DNA of 38,006 nucleotides from Lachnospiraceae bacterium RM5 (GCA_900110975.1 FOFK01000008.1:53465-91470), one strand, 5' to 3'. Numbered from the stretch's first letter, positions 7,888 to 18,062 are shown. A program made the numbers and translations. The notes: generated by a model from the letters alone, not told the origin.

Positions 7888-9465
7888 ATGAAAGCAAATG
7901 TAAAACATGATGATGTAAAAAATGGGTTTATAAATTTAATATTTGTGGCAATTTCTGTGATGATACAGATACTATGGCTGATGCTTTTGTTTGTCAGGTT
8001 GAATAATTATTCAACGACAGCGTCTATTATCTTAAGTATTTTAGCCTTAATTGTGGTGCTTGCAATTAATGGAAAGCATACAAGCAGTTCTGTTAAGATG
8101 CCATGGATGGTTCTGATTCTTACCTTTCCACTTCTTGGAATGCCGCTTTATCTTATGCTTGGCAGATCCGGTTCTACAAAAGGAATGAGAGAAAGATTTG
8201 AAGATATAGATAAAAAACTTTTTCCTCTCATCAGGCAGGATGACTTTGCGATAAAATCATTGGAATTAAAAGATAAAGGGATTGCAAACCAATCAAAATA
8301 TCTTATTAATTATGCATATTTTCCTGTTTATAATGATTCAAAAATAGAATATTTTTCTGATGCATCAGAAGCTTTGGAGGCGCAAAAAGAAGTTATAAAA
8401 AAAGCAAAGAAATTTATTTTTATGGAATATCATGCAATTGAGGAGGCATCCAGTTTTGAAGAAATTGCTGATTTGCTTGAAGAAAAGGTAAAAAATGGAG
8501 TTGAAGTAAGACTATTTTATGATGATGTAGGAAGTTCCCCTTTTATAAATAAATCTTTTATAAAAAGGATGCAAAACAGAGGCATAAACTGCAGGGTATT
8601 TAACCCTATGACACCGATTCTTAATGTGTTTATGGATAACAGGGATCATAGAAAAATAACTGTTGTTGATGGGATTTATGGATTTACGGGAGGATATAAT
8701 CTTGCAAATGAATATTTTAATATTGTAAATCCTTATGGTCACTGGAAAGATACGGGTGTAAAAATAACAGGGAATGCGGTGAAAAACCTTACCGTAATGT
8801 TTCTTGAAATGTGGAATGCCATAAATCCAAAAGATATTGATGATAAGATTTATGAAAAATATCTTCCTGATGTTAATAAAGAATTGAAAAATATGCCAAA
8901 ATACAGGAAAGATTATGGTTTTATCCAGCCTTATGCAGATTCTCCTCTTGATATGGAACATGTGGGGGAAAATGTATATTTAAATCTTATAAGTAATGCT
9001 AAAAATTATGTTTATTTTATGACACCATATCTTATCATCACGGAGGAAATGAACAGGGCTTTAGGACTTGCAGCAAAAAGGGGTGTAGATGTAAGAATTA
9101 TAACACCGGGAATTCCTGATAAAAAATTTATTTATCTGCTAACGAGGTCTTATTATCCGTCTCTTGTAAGAAGAGGTGTTAAGATATATGAATATAAGCC
9201 TGGTTTTTGCCATGCAAAGATGTGTGTGTCTGATGATGAAGTGGCATGTGTAGGAACAATAAATTTGGATTACAGAAGCCTGTATCATCATTTTGAAAAT
9301 GGGGTATTTATGTATGGTTGCAAGGCAGTAGATGATATAAAGAAAGACTTCTTAGATACATTTAAGGTAAGTAAAGATGTAACTGATAATTATCATGAGG
9401 ACAGAAATACATTATCAAGAAGAATTGGTTATAGCCTGCTTAGGCTATTTGCACCACTTTTATAG
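7888..9465 (+). CDS. cls: Cardiolipin synthase (phospholipase D family)
   Basis: Cls joins two phosphatidylglycerol molecules into cardiolipin and glycerol at the membrane. Two N-terminal membrane segments (about residues 16-36 and 40-55, then a third hydrophobic stretch MVLILTFPLLGMPLYLMLG) precede two PLD catalytic domains. Each has the HxKxxxxD motif: HRKITVVD (His254, Lys256, Asp261) and HAKMCVSD (His442, Lys444, Asp449), followed by the GTINLDYRSL block. The 525-residue length is typical of Firmicutes Cls. The ribosome site before the ATG is weak (a GAAAG stretch only). The HD-GYP gene begins 33 bp downstream, so the two are probably co-transcribed. Confidence 0.93.
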   Translation: MKANVKHDDVKNGFINLIFVAISVMIQILWLMLLFVRLNNYSTTASIILSILALIVVLAINGKHTSSSVKMPWMVLILTFPLLGMPLYLMLGRSGSTKGMRERFEDIDKKLFPLIRQDDFAIKSLELKDKGIANQSKYLINYAYFPVYNDSKIEYFSDASEALEAQKEVIKKAKKFIFMEYHAIEEASSFEEIADLLEEKVKNGVEVRLFYDDVGSSPFINKSFIKRMQNRGINCRVFNPMTPILNVFMDNRDHRKITVVDGIYGFTGGYNLANEYFNIVNPYGHWKDTGVKITGNAVKNLTVMFLEMWNAINPKDIDDKIYEKYLPDVNKELKNMPKYRKDYGFIQPYADSPLDMEHVGENVYLNLISNAKNYVYFMTPYLIITEEMNRALGLAAKRGVDVRIITPGIPDKKFIYLLTRSYYPSLVRRGVKIYEYKPGFCHAKMCVSDDEVACVGTINLDYRSLYHHFENGVFMYGCKAVDDIKKDFLDTFKVSKDVTDNYHEDRNTLSRRIGYSLLRLFAPLL

Positions 9466-9498
9466 ATTATAGCTTTATCTGGATTTAAGGAGATGCTT

Positions 9499-12015
9499 AT
9501 GAAGAGTAAAATGAGAAGGTTTAACATTTATGGGATTGTATTGATTTTATTAGGGTTAATACTCATTGTTTCAAGAAGATTTGTCTATACATATGATGTG
9601 GGAGATGAAAAATATGCTTATCCGTCCTGGGTTGTATATATGGACATTTCTGATGATAAAAATTATTTTGCATTAAATGATAACAATGAATATATTTATA
9701 TTCTGGATCATAAAAATGGTGACAAAATAATATCTATCATTGATTATAATGCATATGATGAGAATAATATATCTCCTTATGAAGTGTCTTTTGATGGTAA
9801 GGATCTGATGGTGTATTGTGTGGAATCAGATTCTGAAAGCGATGAAATAAAATCTGAATATGTCTATAGATTTTCAACTGACGGAAGAAAAAAAGGAAAA
9901 TTTAAAACAGTTAGTGAAGAGGATGAAAAGGGAAAAAAGTATAAAACAAGTTTTGGAATGGCTGTAAATGGCGAAATAGTTGAATATATTGAAGAGTATG
10001 GAAATGAGTATGCAATTATTTCTTTAGATAAAAAAAGCGGGGATAGAAAAGAACTTGCCAGATTTGATCTGTATGAAAATGAACGAATAATCAATGCTGA
10101 ATATGATGAAGATGGTTTTCAGGTTGTATTTAATGATGGAAATATAAGAAGGGTTACAAATACAGGAAATGAAGAACTTATAAACAGATTTAATTTTGAA
10201 ATAAATGATAAAAGCGATGGAAATATTTATGCAGATTTATTTGTAAAGGTGAATGATACTTATTATTTCCTGGATAAGAAATTCTTTGATGCTATATATT
10301 CATACAAAGACGGAGTGGCAAAAAAGGAATATTCCCTTGTAAACTTAGGGGAAATCGATAGTGATATTGATGAAAATACATATGCTTACTATGAGGCAGT
10401 CGTTGATAATGCCATATCTTCGGTTCAGTCACATAAAGATATATTAATGTTCTCAAGTAATGCAAATATTTATATTGTGGAAAATGGTGAGATTTCAAAT
10501 ATCTTTGCAACGGATGAGGGACTTGTGCTTCCGGGTAAATACAGCATTCCTTTAATGTATGTAAAATATTCTTTGATTGCAGGGTATGTACTTATAGGGC
10601 TTGGAGCATTATGCATTATTTTATATTTTACTTTTTATAAATTCAGAATGGTATATAAAATAATATTTTTTATCATACCTGTAGTAATTCTTTCATTCAT
10701 TATTATTTCAAATGCTGTTGCAAAAAAAGCTACAAAAATTTATTTTGATGATCTTAATGAAAAGATGGTGGCAATCAGCTCTCTGGTAGCCCAAAATATT
10801 GATACGGATATTATCGATGATATTAATAATCTTGATGATATAAACAATGGAAATTATGCTAAATTAAAGAAAAATTTTGATGAAGCTGTTAATGCAAACG
10901 CAGGCTCTATAGAAAATATTACATTTGAGCTCAGCCTTTATAATCCTGATGGGTTGCATTATCTTGCAGTTGATTATCCCGGAACGGAAGAGTTGTTTTT
11001 AAATACCTATTTCCTTAAAAATCCTGAGACTATGTATGAATCAAGAATAGGAGAGACAAATACATATTCATTTACAAGTTTCAGTCAGGCGGATTACTAT
11101 ATTGATGCCATAACCGTAATTTATGATGAAGATGAAGTGCCGGTTGCTCTTCTTGATGTATATGGTTATCAGACCCAGATTAATGAAGCTGAAAGTAAAA
11201 TTAAAGAATCAATTATTAAGATTGCAGGAATTTCATGTGGTATTATTACACTTATACTTACACTGATTGCTATTTATATTACCGGAAGTTTAAGTAAAAC
11301 AAGCCATGTTGTAGAAAAAATTTCAAAGGGTGATTTATCAGCAAGAGTTAAGAGAATTCATAAAGATGAGGTTGGCATTGTTGGTGAAGGTATAAATGAC
11401 ATGGCGGCTAAACTTGAAATTGCATTCAAAAACAAAGAAGAATTTTCAAAGCAGGTAATAGAAACTCTGGTAGGAACGGTGGATGCAAAAGATAAATATA
11501 CAAATGGTCATTCTTTAAGAGTAGCAAAATATTCAAGAGAAATTGCGAAAAGACTTGGGAAATCTAAGAGTGAGCAAAGAGATATTTATTACGCAGGACT
11601 TTTGCATGACATAGGCAAAATTGGTGTTCCAGATGAAATTATAAATAAGACATCAAGGCTTACTGATGATGAATACGATGTTATTAAGAAGCATCCCGGT
11701 ATTGGATATGATCTTTTAAAGAATTTATCACAGCTTGAAAATATAGGTGTTGGAGCTTATGGACATCATGAAAGATATGATGGTAAAGGTTATCCAAGAG
11801 GTCTTAAAGGAGAAGAAAATCCTGAGATAGCAAGGATTATTAGCGTTGCCGATGCGTATGATGCAATGACATCAAACAGAAGTTACAGAAAGGCCATGGA
11901 AAGGGATGAAGTAAGAGCTGAGATTAAAAAAGGTAAGGGAACCCAGTTTGATCCGGAATTTGCCGAGATTATGCTTGAGGTTGATGAAGATATAAAAGAT
12001 GAGGTATATGTATAA
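9499..12015 (+). CDS. Membrane HD-GYP receptor, probable cyclic-di-GMP phosphodiesterase
   Basis: This 838-residue receptor probably hydrolyses cyclic di-GMP in response to an external signal. A TM segment near residues 9-27 leads into an outside domain of about 320 residues, rich in short beta strands with recurring LD-x-K-x-GD turns, which resembles a propeller and is not a known sensor to me. Two hydrophobic segments follow (about 355-400), then a Cache-like outside domain (about 410-560), a TM segment (about 575-597), a HAMP linker and an HD-GYP domain. HDIGKIGVPD (His703-Asp704), HHERYDGKGYPRG (His756, His757) and Gly764-Tyr765-Pro766 are all present, so the catalytic set looks intact. 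An ATG 6 bases upstream abuts the GGAG, so the second ATG at 9499, spaced 6 nt from AAGGAG, was chosen. Confidence 0.88.
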   Translation: MKSKMRRFNIYGIVLILLGLILIVSRRFVYTYDVGDEKYAYPSWVVYMDISDDKNYFALNDNNEYIYILDHKNGDKIISIIDYNAYDENNISPYEVSFDGKDLMVYCVESDSESDEIKSEYVYRFSTDGRKKGKFKTVSEEDEKGKKYKTSFGMAVNGEIVEYIEEYGNEYAIISLDKKSGDRKELARFDLYENERIINAEYDEDGFQVVFNDGNIRRVTNTGNEELINRFNFEINDKSDGNIYADLFVKVNDTYYFLDKKFFDAIYSYKDGVAKKEYSLVNLGEIDSDIDENTYAYYEAVVDNAISSVQSHKDILMFSSNANIYIVENGEISNIFATDEGLVLPGKYSIPLMYVKYSLIAGYVLIGLGALCIILYFTFYKFRMVYKIIFFIIPVVILSFIIISNAVAKKATKIYFDDLNEKMVAISSLVAQNIDTDIIDDINNLDDINNGNYAKLKKNFDEAVNANAGSIENITFELSLYNPDGLHYLAVDYPGTEELFLNTYFLKNPETMYESRIGETNTYSFTSFSQADYYIDAITVIYDEDEVPVALLDVYGYQTQINEAESKIKESIIKIAGISCGIITLILTLIAIYITGSLSKTSHVVEKISKGDLSARVKRIHKDEVGIVGEGINDMAAKLEIAFKNKEEFSKQVIETLVGTVDAKDKYTNGHSLRVAKYSREIAKRLGKSKSEQRDIYYAGLLHDIGKIGVPDEIINKTSRLTDDEYDVIKKHPGIGYDLLKNLSQLENIGVGAYGHHERYDGKGYPRGLKGEENPEIARIISVADAYDAMTSNRSYRKAMERDEVRAEIKKGKGTQFDPEFAEIMLEVDEDIKDEVYV

Positions 12016-12054
12016 TTTTAGTTAATTGTATATACATAATTTTGGTAAATTAAA

Positions 12055-12083
12055 TTGACATTTGGTTACATAATTAGTATAAT
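12055..12083 (+). promoter_or_regulatory. Consensus sigma-A promoter of the ileS leader
   Basis: TTGACA (12055-12060) and TATAAT (12078-12083), both perfect matches, are spaced 17 bp. Transcription should start near 12090, giving a leader of about 315 nt before the ileS ATG. Confidence 0.9.
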
Positions 12084-12089
12084 TTTTAA

Positions 12090-12370
12090 ATGTAATTTTA
12101 AAAGTAAATAATAAAGAAAATGCGTTGACGAAGAAAGTAGTACAAAATGAAATTTTCAGAGAGTGTCTGGCTGGTGAAAAGACATAAGAGTAGTTTTGTT
12201 ATGAAAATCCCTTTTGAGCAGTAGCCAGAAATTTGACGGATGTTATATGTCAAAGAGTAGAAGCTAACGTTAGGTTCCGCGTAAGAGAACAACTGTATCG
12301 CGAAAGCCGTACAGCTGTAAACAGGTGGTTAACGATTTTAGGTCGTCCTTTTACAGGGCGACCTTTTTTT
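12090..12370 (+). ncRNA. T-box riboswitch leader (tRNA-Ile) upstream of ileS
   Basis: The leader senses uncharged tRNA-Ile. Stem I features include AGAGAG (12159-12163 region), CTGGCT/AGCCAG pairing (12167-12172 with 12223-12228), the GGTGAAAA loop and GAAAATC with an AUC isoleucine specifier at 12207-12209. The T-box region has the acceptor-binding bulge TGGT (12326-12329), where the last T fits the A discriminator of tRNA-Ile. The antiterminator can form from AGG (12323-12325) with CCT (12347-12349) and ACGA (12332-12335) with TCGT (12343-12346). The competing terminator is 12341-12370. The usual ACCGCG part of the T-box is replaced by TAACGA, with the partner strand matched to it. Confidence 0.88.
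12341..12370 (+). terminator. T-box-controlled terminator of ileS
   Basis: GGTCGTCC (12341-12348) pairs with GGGCGACC (12356-12363, one G-U) and is followed by seven Ts. It shares bases 12343-12349 with the antiterminator, so the two folds are mutually exclusive. Confidence 0.9.
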
Positions 12371-12404
12371 ATTATTTTCAAAAAATATAGAAAGGAAGAT
12401 TGTT

Positions 12405-15400
12405 ATGTACAAAAAAGTATCAACTGATCTTAATTTTGTTGAAAGAGAAAAAGAAATCGAAAAATTCTGGAAAGACAATGACATATTCAGAAAGAGTATG
12501 GAAAACAGAAAAGAAGGAGAAACATATACTTTCTATGATGGACCTCCAACTGCTAATGGTAAGCCACATATCGGACATGTTCTTACAAGAGTTATTAAGG
12601 ATATGATTCCAAGATACCAGACAATGAAAGGTAAGTATGTACCTAGAAAAGCTGGATGGGATACACACGGTCTTCCTGTTGAGCTTGAAGTAGAAAAGAA
12701 ATTAGGATTGAATGGAAAAGACCAGATTGAAAATTATGGTATGGAACCATTCATTAAAGAATGTAAAGAATCTGTATGGAAATATAAAGGAATGTGGGAA
12801 GATTTCTCAGGTACAGTTGGATTCTGGGCAGATATGGACAATCCTTATGTAACATACAATGATGATTATATTGAATCAGAGTGGTGGGCACTCAATGAAA
12901 TGTGGAAGAAAAAACTTTTATATAAAGGTTTTAAAGTAGTTCCATATTGTCCAAGATGTGGTACACCTTTATCTTCGCAGGAGGTTGCACAGGGATATAA
13001 AACAGTAAAAGAACGTTCTGCAATTGTAAGATTTAAAGTTACAGGAGAAGATGCATATTTCCTTGCATGGACAACAACTCCATGGACACTTCCAAGTAAC
13101 GTTGCACTTTGCGTAAACCCTGAAGAGACATATGTACTTGTTAAGGCAAATGACGGATATACATATTATATGGCAAAAGCTTTACTTGATATAATTCTTG
13201 GAAAACTTGGAAATGAAGAAGAAAATGTTAAGGCTTATGAAATCTTAAAAGAATTTACAGGTAAAGACTTGGAAAGAAAAGAATATGAGCCATTATTTGA
13301 ATGTACAAAAGTAAGAGCTGATAAGACTCATAAAAAAGGATTCTATATCACATGCGATGATTATGTAACAATGACAGACGGTACAGGTATCGTACATATC
13401 GCTCCTGCATTTGGTGAGGACGATGGCAGGGTTGGAAGAAATTATGACCTTCCATTTGTGCAGTTTGTTAATGAAAAAGGTGAGATGACTGAGGATACTC
13501 CTTATGCCGGATTATTTGTTAAAAAGGCTGATAAAGAAGTATTAGTAGACCTTGATAAAGAAGGAAAATTATTTGACGCACCTAAGTTTGAACATGAATA
13601 TCCTCATTGCTGGAGATGTGATACTCCACTTATCTATTACGCAAGAGAGTCATGGTTTATCAAAATGACAGAAGTAAGGGATAAACTTGTTGCAAACAAT
13701 AAGACAGTAAACTGGATTCCTAAGAATATCGGTGAAGGAAGATTTGGTAACTGGCTTGAAAATATCCAGGACTGGGGTATTTCAAGAAACAGATATTGGG
13801 GAACTCCTCTTAATATCTGGGAATGTGAAGACTGTGGTGAGCAGTTATCAGTAGGAAGCAGAGAAGAACTTGCAAAATTATCAGGTGATGAAAATGCAAA
13901 GAATATCGAACTTCACAGACCATATATCGATGAAGTTAAGATTCCTTGTCCACATTGTGGCAAACCTATGAAGAGAGTACCTGAAGTAATTGACTGCTGG
14001 TTTGACAGTGGAGCAATGCCATTTGCACAGCACCATTATCCATTTGAAAATAAAGAATTATTTGAAAGTCAGTTCCCGGCACAGTTTATTTCAGAAGCTG
14101 TAGATCAGACAAGAGGATGGTTCTATTCATTAATGGCTGAATCAACAGTGCTTTTTGATAAAGCACCTTATGAAAATGTTATCGTTCTTGGACTTGTTCA
14201 GGATGAAAATGGACAGAAGATGAGTAAATCAAAAGGTAATGCAGTAGATCCTTTTGATGCATTGGAAAAATTTGGTGCAGATGCAATCAGATGGTATTTC
14301 TATGTAAACTCAGCGCCATGGCTTCCAAATAAATTCCATGATAAAGCTGTTGTTGAAGGACAGAGAAAATTCATGGGAACACTTTGGAATACATATGCAT
14401 TCTATGTTTTATATGCAAATATTGATAATTTCAATCCAAATGATTATAAGCTTGAATATGATAAATTATCAGTTATGGATAAATGGGTATTATCAAGACT
14501 TAACTCAACAGTTAAGGAAGTTGATAACAACCTTTCAAATTATAAGATTCCTGAAGCAGGAAAAGCACTTGACAGTTTCGTTGATGATTTAAGTAACTGG
14601 TATGTAAGACGTTCAAGAGAAAGATTCTGGGCAAAAGGAATGGAACAGGATAAGATAAATGCTTATCTTACACTTTACAACTGCCTTGTAACTATTTCAA
14701 AGGCAGCAGCACCAATGATTCCATTTATGACAGAAGAAATCTATCAGAACCTTGTAAGATCTATAGATGAAAATGCAGCTGAATCTATACACCTTCTTGA
14801 CTATCCTGTATGCGATGAAAATATGGTGGATGCAGAATTGGAAAAGAATATGGGTAACCTTTTAGATGTTGTAGTTTTAGGAAGAGCTGCAAGAAATCTT
14901 TCAGGAATAAAGAATCGTCAGCCAATCGGAAATATGTTTATTAAGGCAGATTTTGATTTATCAGAGTTCTATCTTGATATCATTGCTGATGAATTAAATG
15001 TTAAGAATGCTAAGATTACTGATGATGTAAGAGAATTATCAACATACAGCTTCAAACCTCAGCTTAAGACTGTTGGACCAAAATTTGGTAAACAGCTTGG
15101 TGAAATAAGAAATGCACTTTCTGAAATTGATGGAAATGATGCTATGGATGAAGTAAATGAAACAGGAGCATTAAAACTTAACCTTCCTAGTGGTGAAGTT
15201 GTTCTTGAAAAAGAAGATTTACTTATTGATATTGCAAATAAAGAAGGTTATGAATCCCAGAGTGATAAGGGAATTACTGTTGTACTTGATACAAACCTTT
15301 CAGATGAATTATTAGAAGAAGGTTTTGTAAGAGAAATAATCAGTAAAGTCCAGACTATGAGAAAAGAAGCCGGATTTGAAGTTATGGACAGAATCATAGT

Positions 15401-15566
15401 TTATGTAAAAGACAGTGATGAAGTTGCAAAAGTTATAAACAACAATTTAGATGAAATAAAATCTGAAGTATTAGCAGATGATATTAAAGTTGACAGCATG
15501 GATGGATACTCAAAAGAGTGGAACATTAATGGAAATAAGGTTACACTCGGTGTAAAGAAAAATTAA
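12405..15566 (+). CDS. ileS: Isoleucyl-tRNA synthetase
   Basis: IleRS charges tRNA-Ile with isoleucine and edits misactivated valine. It is a class I synthetase with the HIGH motif at residues 55-58 (GKPHIGH) and KMSKS at 605-609. GWDTHGLPVE and the CP1 editing segment (LAWTTTPWTLPSN) lie between, and cysteine pairs of the form CPRCG/CWRC and CPHCG suggest zinc sites. The 1053-residue length and overall pattern fit the long (type 2, eukaryote-like) IleRS form. This form is generally less sensitive to mupirocin than type 1; the active-site signature here is the ordinary HxGH. GAAAGGAAG precedes the ATG. Expression is under the T-box, and glgP follows after 48 bp. Confidence 0.97.
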   Translation: MYKKVSTDLNFVEREKEIEKFWKDNDIFRKSMENRKEGETYTFYDGPPTANGKPHIGHVLTRVIKDMIPRYQTMKGKYVPRKAGWDTHGLPVELEVEKKLGLNGKDQIENYGMEPFIKECKESVWKYKGMWEDFSGTVGFWADMDNPYVTYNDDYIESEWWALNEMWKKKLLYKGFKVVPYCPRCGTPLSSQEVAQGYKTVKERSAIVRFKVTGEDAYFLAWTTTPWTLPSNVALCVNPEETYVLVKANDGYTYYMAKALLDIILGKLGNEEENVKAYEILKEFTGKDLERKEYEPLFECTKVRADKTHKKGFYITCDDYVTMTDGTGIVHIAPAFGEDDGRVGRNYDLPFVQFVNEKGEMTEDTPYAGLFVKKADKEVLVDLDKEGKLFDAPKFEHEYPHCWRCDTPLIYYARESWFIKMTEVRDKLVANNKTVNWIPKNIGEGRFGNWLENIQDWGISRNRYWGTPLNIWECEDCGEQLSVGSREELAKLSGDENAKNIELHRPYIDEVKIPCPHCGKPMKRVPEVIDCWFDSGAMPFAQHHYPFENKELFESQFPAQFISEAVDQTRGWFYSLMAESTVLFDKAPYENVIVLGLVQDENGQKMSKSKGNAVDPFDALEKFGADAIRWYFYVNSAPWLPNKFHDKAVVEGQRKFMGTLWNTYAFYVLYANIDNFNPNDYKLEYDKLSVMDKWVLSRLNSTVKEVDNNLSNYKIPEAGKALDSFVDDLSNWYVRRSRERFWAKGMEQDKINAYLTLYNCLVTISKAAAPMIPFMTEEIYQNLVRSIDENAAESIHLLDYPVCDENMVDAELEKNMGNLLDVVVLGRAARNLSGIKNRQPIGNMFIKADFDLSEFYLDIIADELNVKNAKITDDVRELSTYSFKPQLKTVGPKFGKQLGEIRNALSEIDGNDAMDEVNETGALKLNLPSGEVVLEKEDLLIDIANKEGYESQSDKGITVVLDTNLSDELLEEGFVREIISKVQTMRKEAGFEVMDRIIVYVKDSDEVAKVINNNLDEIKSEVLADDIKVDSMDGYSKEWNINGNKVTLGVKKN

Positions 15567-15614
15567 TTTAAAAAATTTACACATATGTAATTAAATAGAA
15601 ATGAGGAAAAAAAC

Positions 15615-18062
15615 ATGGCTAAGTTCAATAAGACTGAATTTAAAAAGTCTGTAAAAGATTATGTAAAGATTTATTCAAGAAAGAATATTGAGGAAGCATC
15701 ACAGTATGATAAATATATGGGTGTTGCTTATGCGCTTAAAGATTATATTATGGATAAGTGGATAAAATCCCATAAAGAATTTATTAACCAGGATGCAAAG
15801 ACAGTATATTATCTTTCGATGGAATTCTTAATGGGAAGAACACTTGGAAATCTTATACTTAATCTTTCTGCAAGTGAAGAAATTAAAAGTGCTATTGAAG
15901 AACTCGATTTGGATTTAAATGCAATTGAAGATCAGGAACCGGATCCGGCACTTGGAAATGGTGGACTTGGAAGACTTGCAGCATGTTTCTTAGATTCCCT
16001 TGCAACTTTAGGATATCCTGCTTATGGATGTGGAATAAGATACAGATATGGTATGTTTGAACAGAAAATAGAAGACGGTTATCAGGTGGAAGTTCCTGAT
16101 AACTGGCTTAAAAACGGCAATCCTTTTGAAGTTAAAAGAGATGAATATGCCTGTGAAGTTAAGTTTGGCGGATACATAAGAATTGAAAAAGATGAAAATG
16201 GAAGAGATAATTTCATACATGAAAATTATCGTTCTGTAAGAGCTATTCCTTATGATATGCCTATCGTAGGTTATGGTTCGAATGTTGTAGATACATTAAG
16301 AATCTGGGATGCAGAACCAATTGTACATTTAAATCTTGCTTCATTTAACAAAGGTGATTTCCAGGAAGCAACAGAACAGGAAATGCTTGCAAGAAATATT
16401 GTTGAAGTATTATATCCAAATGATGAGCATTATGCAGGAAAAGAATTAAGACTTAAACAGCAGTATTTCTTTGTATCAGCAAGTATTCAGACAGCTATAA
16501 AAAAATATCTTGAATCACATGATGATGTTAAGAAATTACATGAAAAAGTTATATTCCAGTTAAATGATACTCATCCAACAATTACAGTTGCAGAACTTAT
16601 GAGAATATTAATGGATGAATATAAATTAAGCTGGGATGATGCATGGGCTGTGACAACAAAGGCTTGTGCTTATACAAATCATACTATCATGAGCGAAGCA
16701 TTGGAAAAATGGCCTATTGAATTATTCTCAAGACTTCTTCCAAGATGCTATCAGATAGTTGAAGAAATTAACAGAAGATTTGTTCTCCAGATTCAGGCTA
16801 AATATCCTGGAAACCAGGAAAAAATTGCAAAGATGGCAATTATTTATGATGGACAGGTTAAGATGGCTAACATGGCAATCTGTGCAGGATATTCAGTAAA
16901 TGGTGTTGCAAGACTTCATACAGAAATTCTTAAGAATCAGGAATTAAAAGATTTCTATGAAATGATGCCGGAGAAATTTAATAATAAAACAAATGGTATC
17001 ACACAGAGAAGATTCTTATTACATGCAAATCCATTACTTGCTGACTGGATTACAGAAAAGATTGGAAATGACTGGATTACAAACCTTCCACATTTGAAGA
17101 ATCTTGAAATTTATGCATCTGATAAAAAAGCTCAGAAAGAGTTTATGAATATTAAATATCAGAATAAAGTAAGACTTGCAAAATATATTAAAGAGCATAA
17201 CGGAGTTGATGTTAATCCAAGATCTATCTTTGATGTACAGGTTAAGAGACTTCATGAATATAAGAGACAGCTTCTTAATATTCTTCATGTTATGTATCTT
17301 TATAATGAATTAAAAGAACATCCTGATATGGATTTCTATCCAAGAACATTTATCTTTGGTGCAAAAGCAGCAGCAGGATACAGAATTGCAAAACTTACAA
17401 TTAAACTCATAAATAATGTTGCAAATGTAATTAACAATGATGCTTCAATAGATGGAAAGATAAAAGTTGTATTTATTGAAAATTACAGAGTTTCAAATGC
17501 TGAAATGATTTTTGCAGCTGCTGATGTAAGTGAGCAGATTTCAACAGCAAGTAAAGAAGCATCAGGAACGTCAAACATGAAATTTATGTTAAATGGTGCA
17601 CTTACACTTGGAACAATGGATGGAGCTAATATTGAAATTGTTGAGGAAGCCGGAGAAGAGAATGCATTTATCTTTGGTATGAGTTCTGATGAAGTTATCG
17701 GATATGAAAATAACGGAGGATATAATCCAATGGATATTTTCAATAATGATATGGAAATCAGAAAAGTTCTTATGCAGTTAATTAATGGATTTTATGAACC
17801 AGGTAATCCTGAATTATTCAGACCGATATATGATTCATTATTAAATACAAATGTTACTGACAGAGCTGACAGATACTTTATCTTAAAGGATTTCAGATCT
17901 TACGCAGAAGCTCAGAAAAAGATCAGCGAAGCATATAAGAAAGAATCTAAGTGGGCAAAATCAGCTTTAATGAACATAAGTAATGCAGGAAAATTCTCAT
18001 CAGACAGAACAATAGAACAGTACGTAGATGAAATCTGGCATCTTGATAAGGTGAGAGTTTAG
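15615..18062 (+). CDS. glgP: Glycogen / alpha-1,4-glucan phosphorylase
   Basis: GlgP releases glucose-1-phosphate from the non-reducing ends of glycogen or maltodextrin in the cytoplasm, using pyridoxal phosphate. The 815-residue GT35 protein has NGGLGRLAACFLDSLA near the N-terminus, the LNDTHPTITVAELMR block, VKRLHEYKRQLLN, and the PLP lysine Lys656 in GTSNMKFMLNGALT. AAATGAGGAAAA precedes the ATG. No terminator is visible in the 48 bp after ileS, so part of its transcription may come through the T-box. Together with the secreted amylase it gives a route from starch or stored glycogen to hexose phosphate. Confidence 0.96.
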   Translation: MAKFNKTEFKKSVKDYVKIYSRKNIEEASQYDKYMGVAYALKDYIMDKWIKSHKEFINQDAKTVYYLSMEFLMGRTLGNLILNLSASEEIKSAIEELDLDLNAIEDQEPDPALGNGGLGRLAACFLDSLATLGYPAYGCGIRYRYGMFEQKIEDGYQVEVPDNWLKNGNPFEVKRDEYACEVKFGGYIRIEKDENGRDNFIHENYRSVRAIPYDMPIVGYGSNVVDTLRIWDAEPIVHLNLASFNKGDFQEATEQEMLARNIVEVLYPNDEHYAGKELRLKQQYFFVSASIQTAIKKYLESHDDVKKLHEKVIFQLNDTHPTITVAELMRILMDEYKLSWDDAWAVTTKACAYTNHTIMSEALEKWPIELFSRLLPRCYQIVEEINRRFVLQIQAKYPGNQEKIAKMAIIYDGQVKMANMAICAGYSVNGVARLHTEILKNQELKDFYEMMPEKFNNKTNGITQRRFLLHANPLLADWITEKIGNDWITNLPHLKNLEIYASDKKAQKEFMNIKYQNKVRLAKYIKEHNGVDVNPRSIFDVQVKRLHEYKRQLLNILHVMYLYNELKEHPDMDFYPRTFIFGAKAAAGYRIAKLTIKLINNVANVINNDASIDGKIKVVFIENYRVSNAEMIFAAADVSEQISTASKEASGTSNMKFMLNGALTLGTMDGANIEIVEEAGEENAFIFGMSSDEVIGYENNGGYNPMDIFNNDMEIRKVLMQLINGFYEPGNPELFRPIYDSLLNTNVTDRADRYFILKDFRSYAEAQKKISEAYKKESKWAKSALMNISNAGKFSSDRTIEQYVDEIWHLDKVRV

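Noticed and set aside
8512-8961. Antisense reading frame of 149 codons inside cls
   Set aside because: It mirrors a well-conserved PLD-domain gene and has no ribosome site or family resemblance.
12258-12275. Further copy of the GTAACGTA repeat at the TAACGTTA in the ileS leader
   Set aside because: It is a short isolated palindrome inside the T-box, without the 29-bp partner spacing.
12233-12427. Small gene in the ileS leader
   Set aside because: The frame lies across the T-box fold and terminator, which explain the sequence fully.
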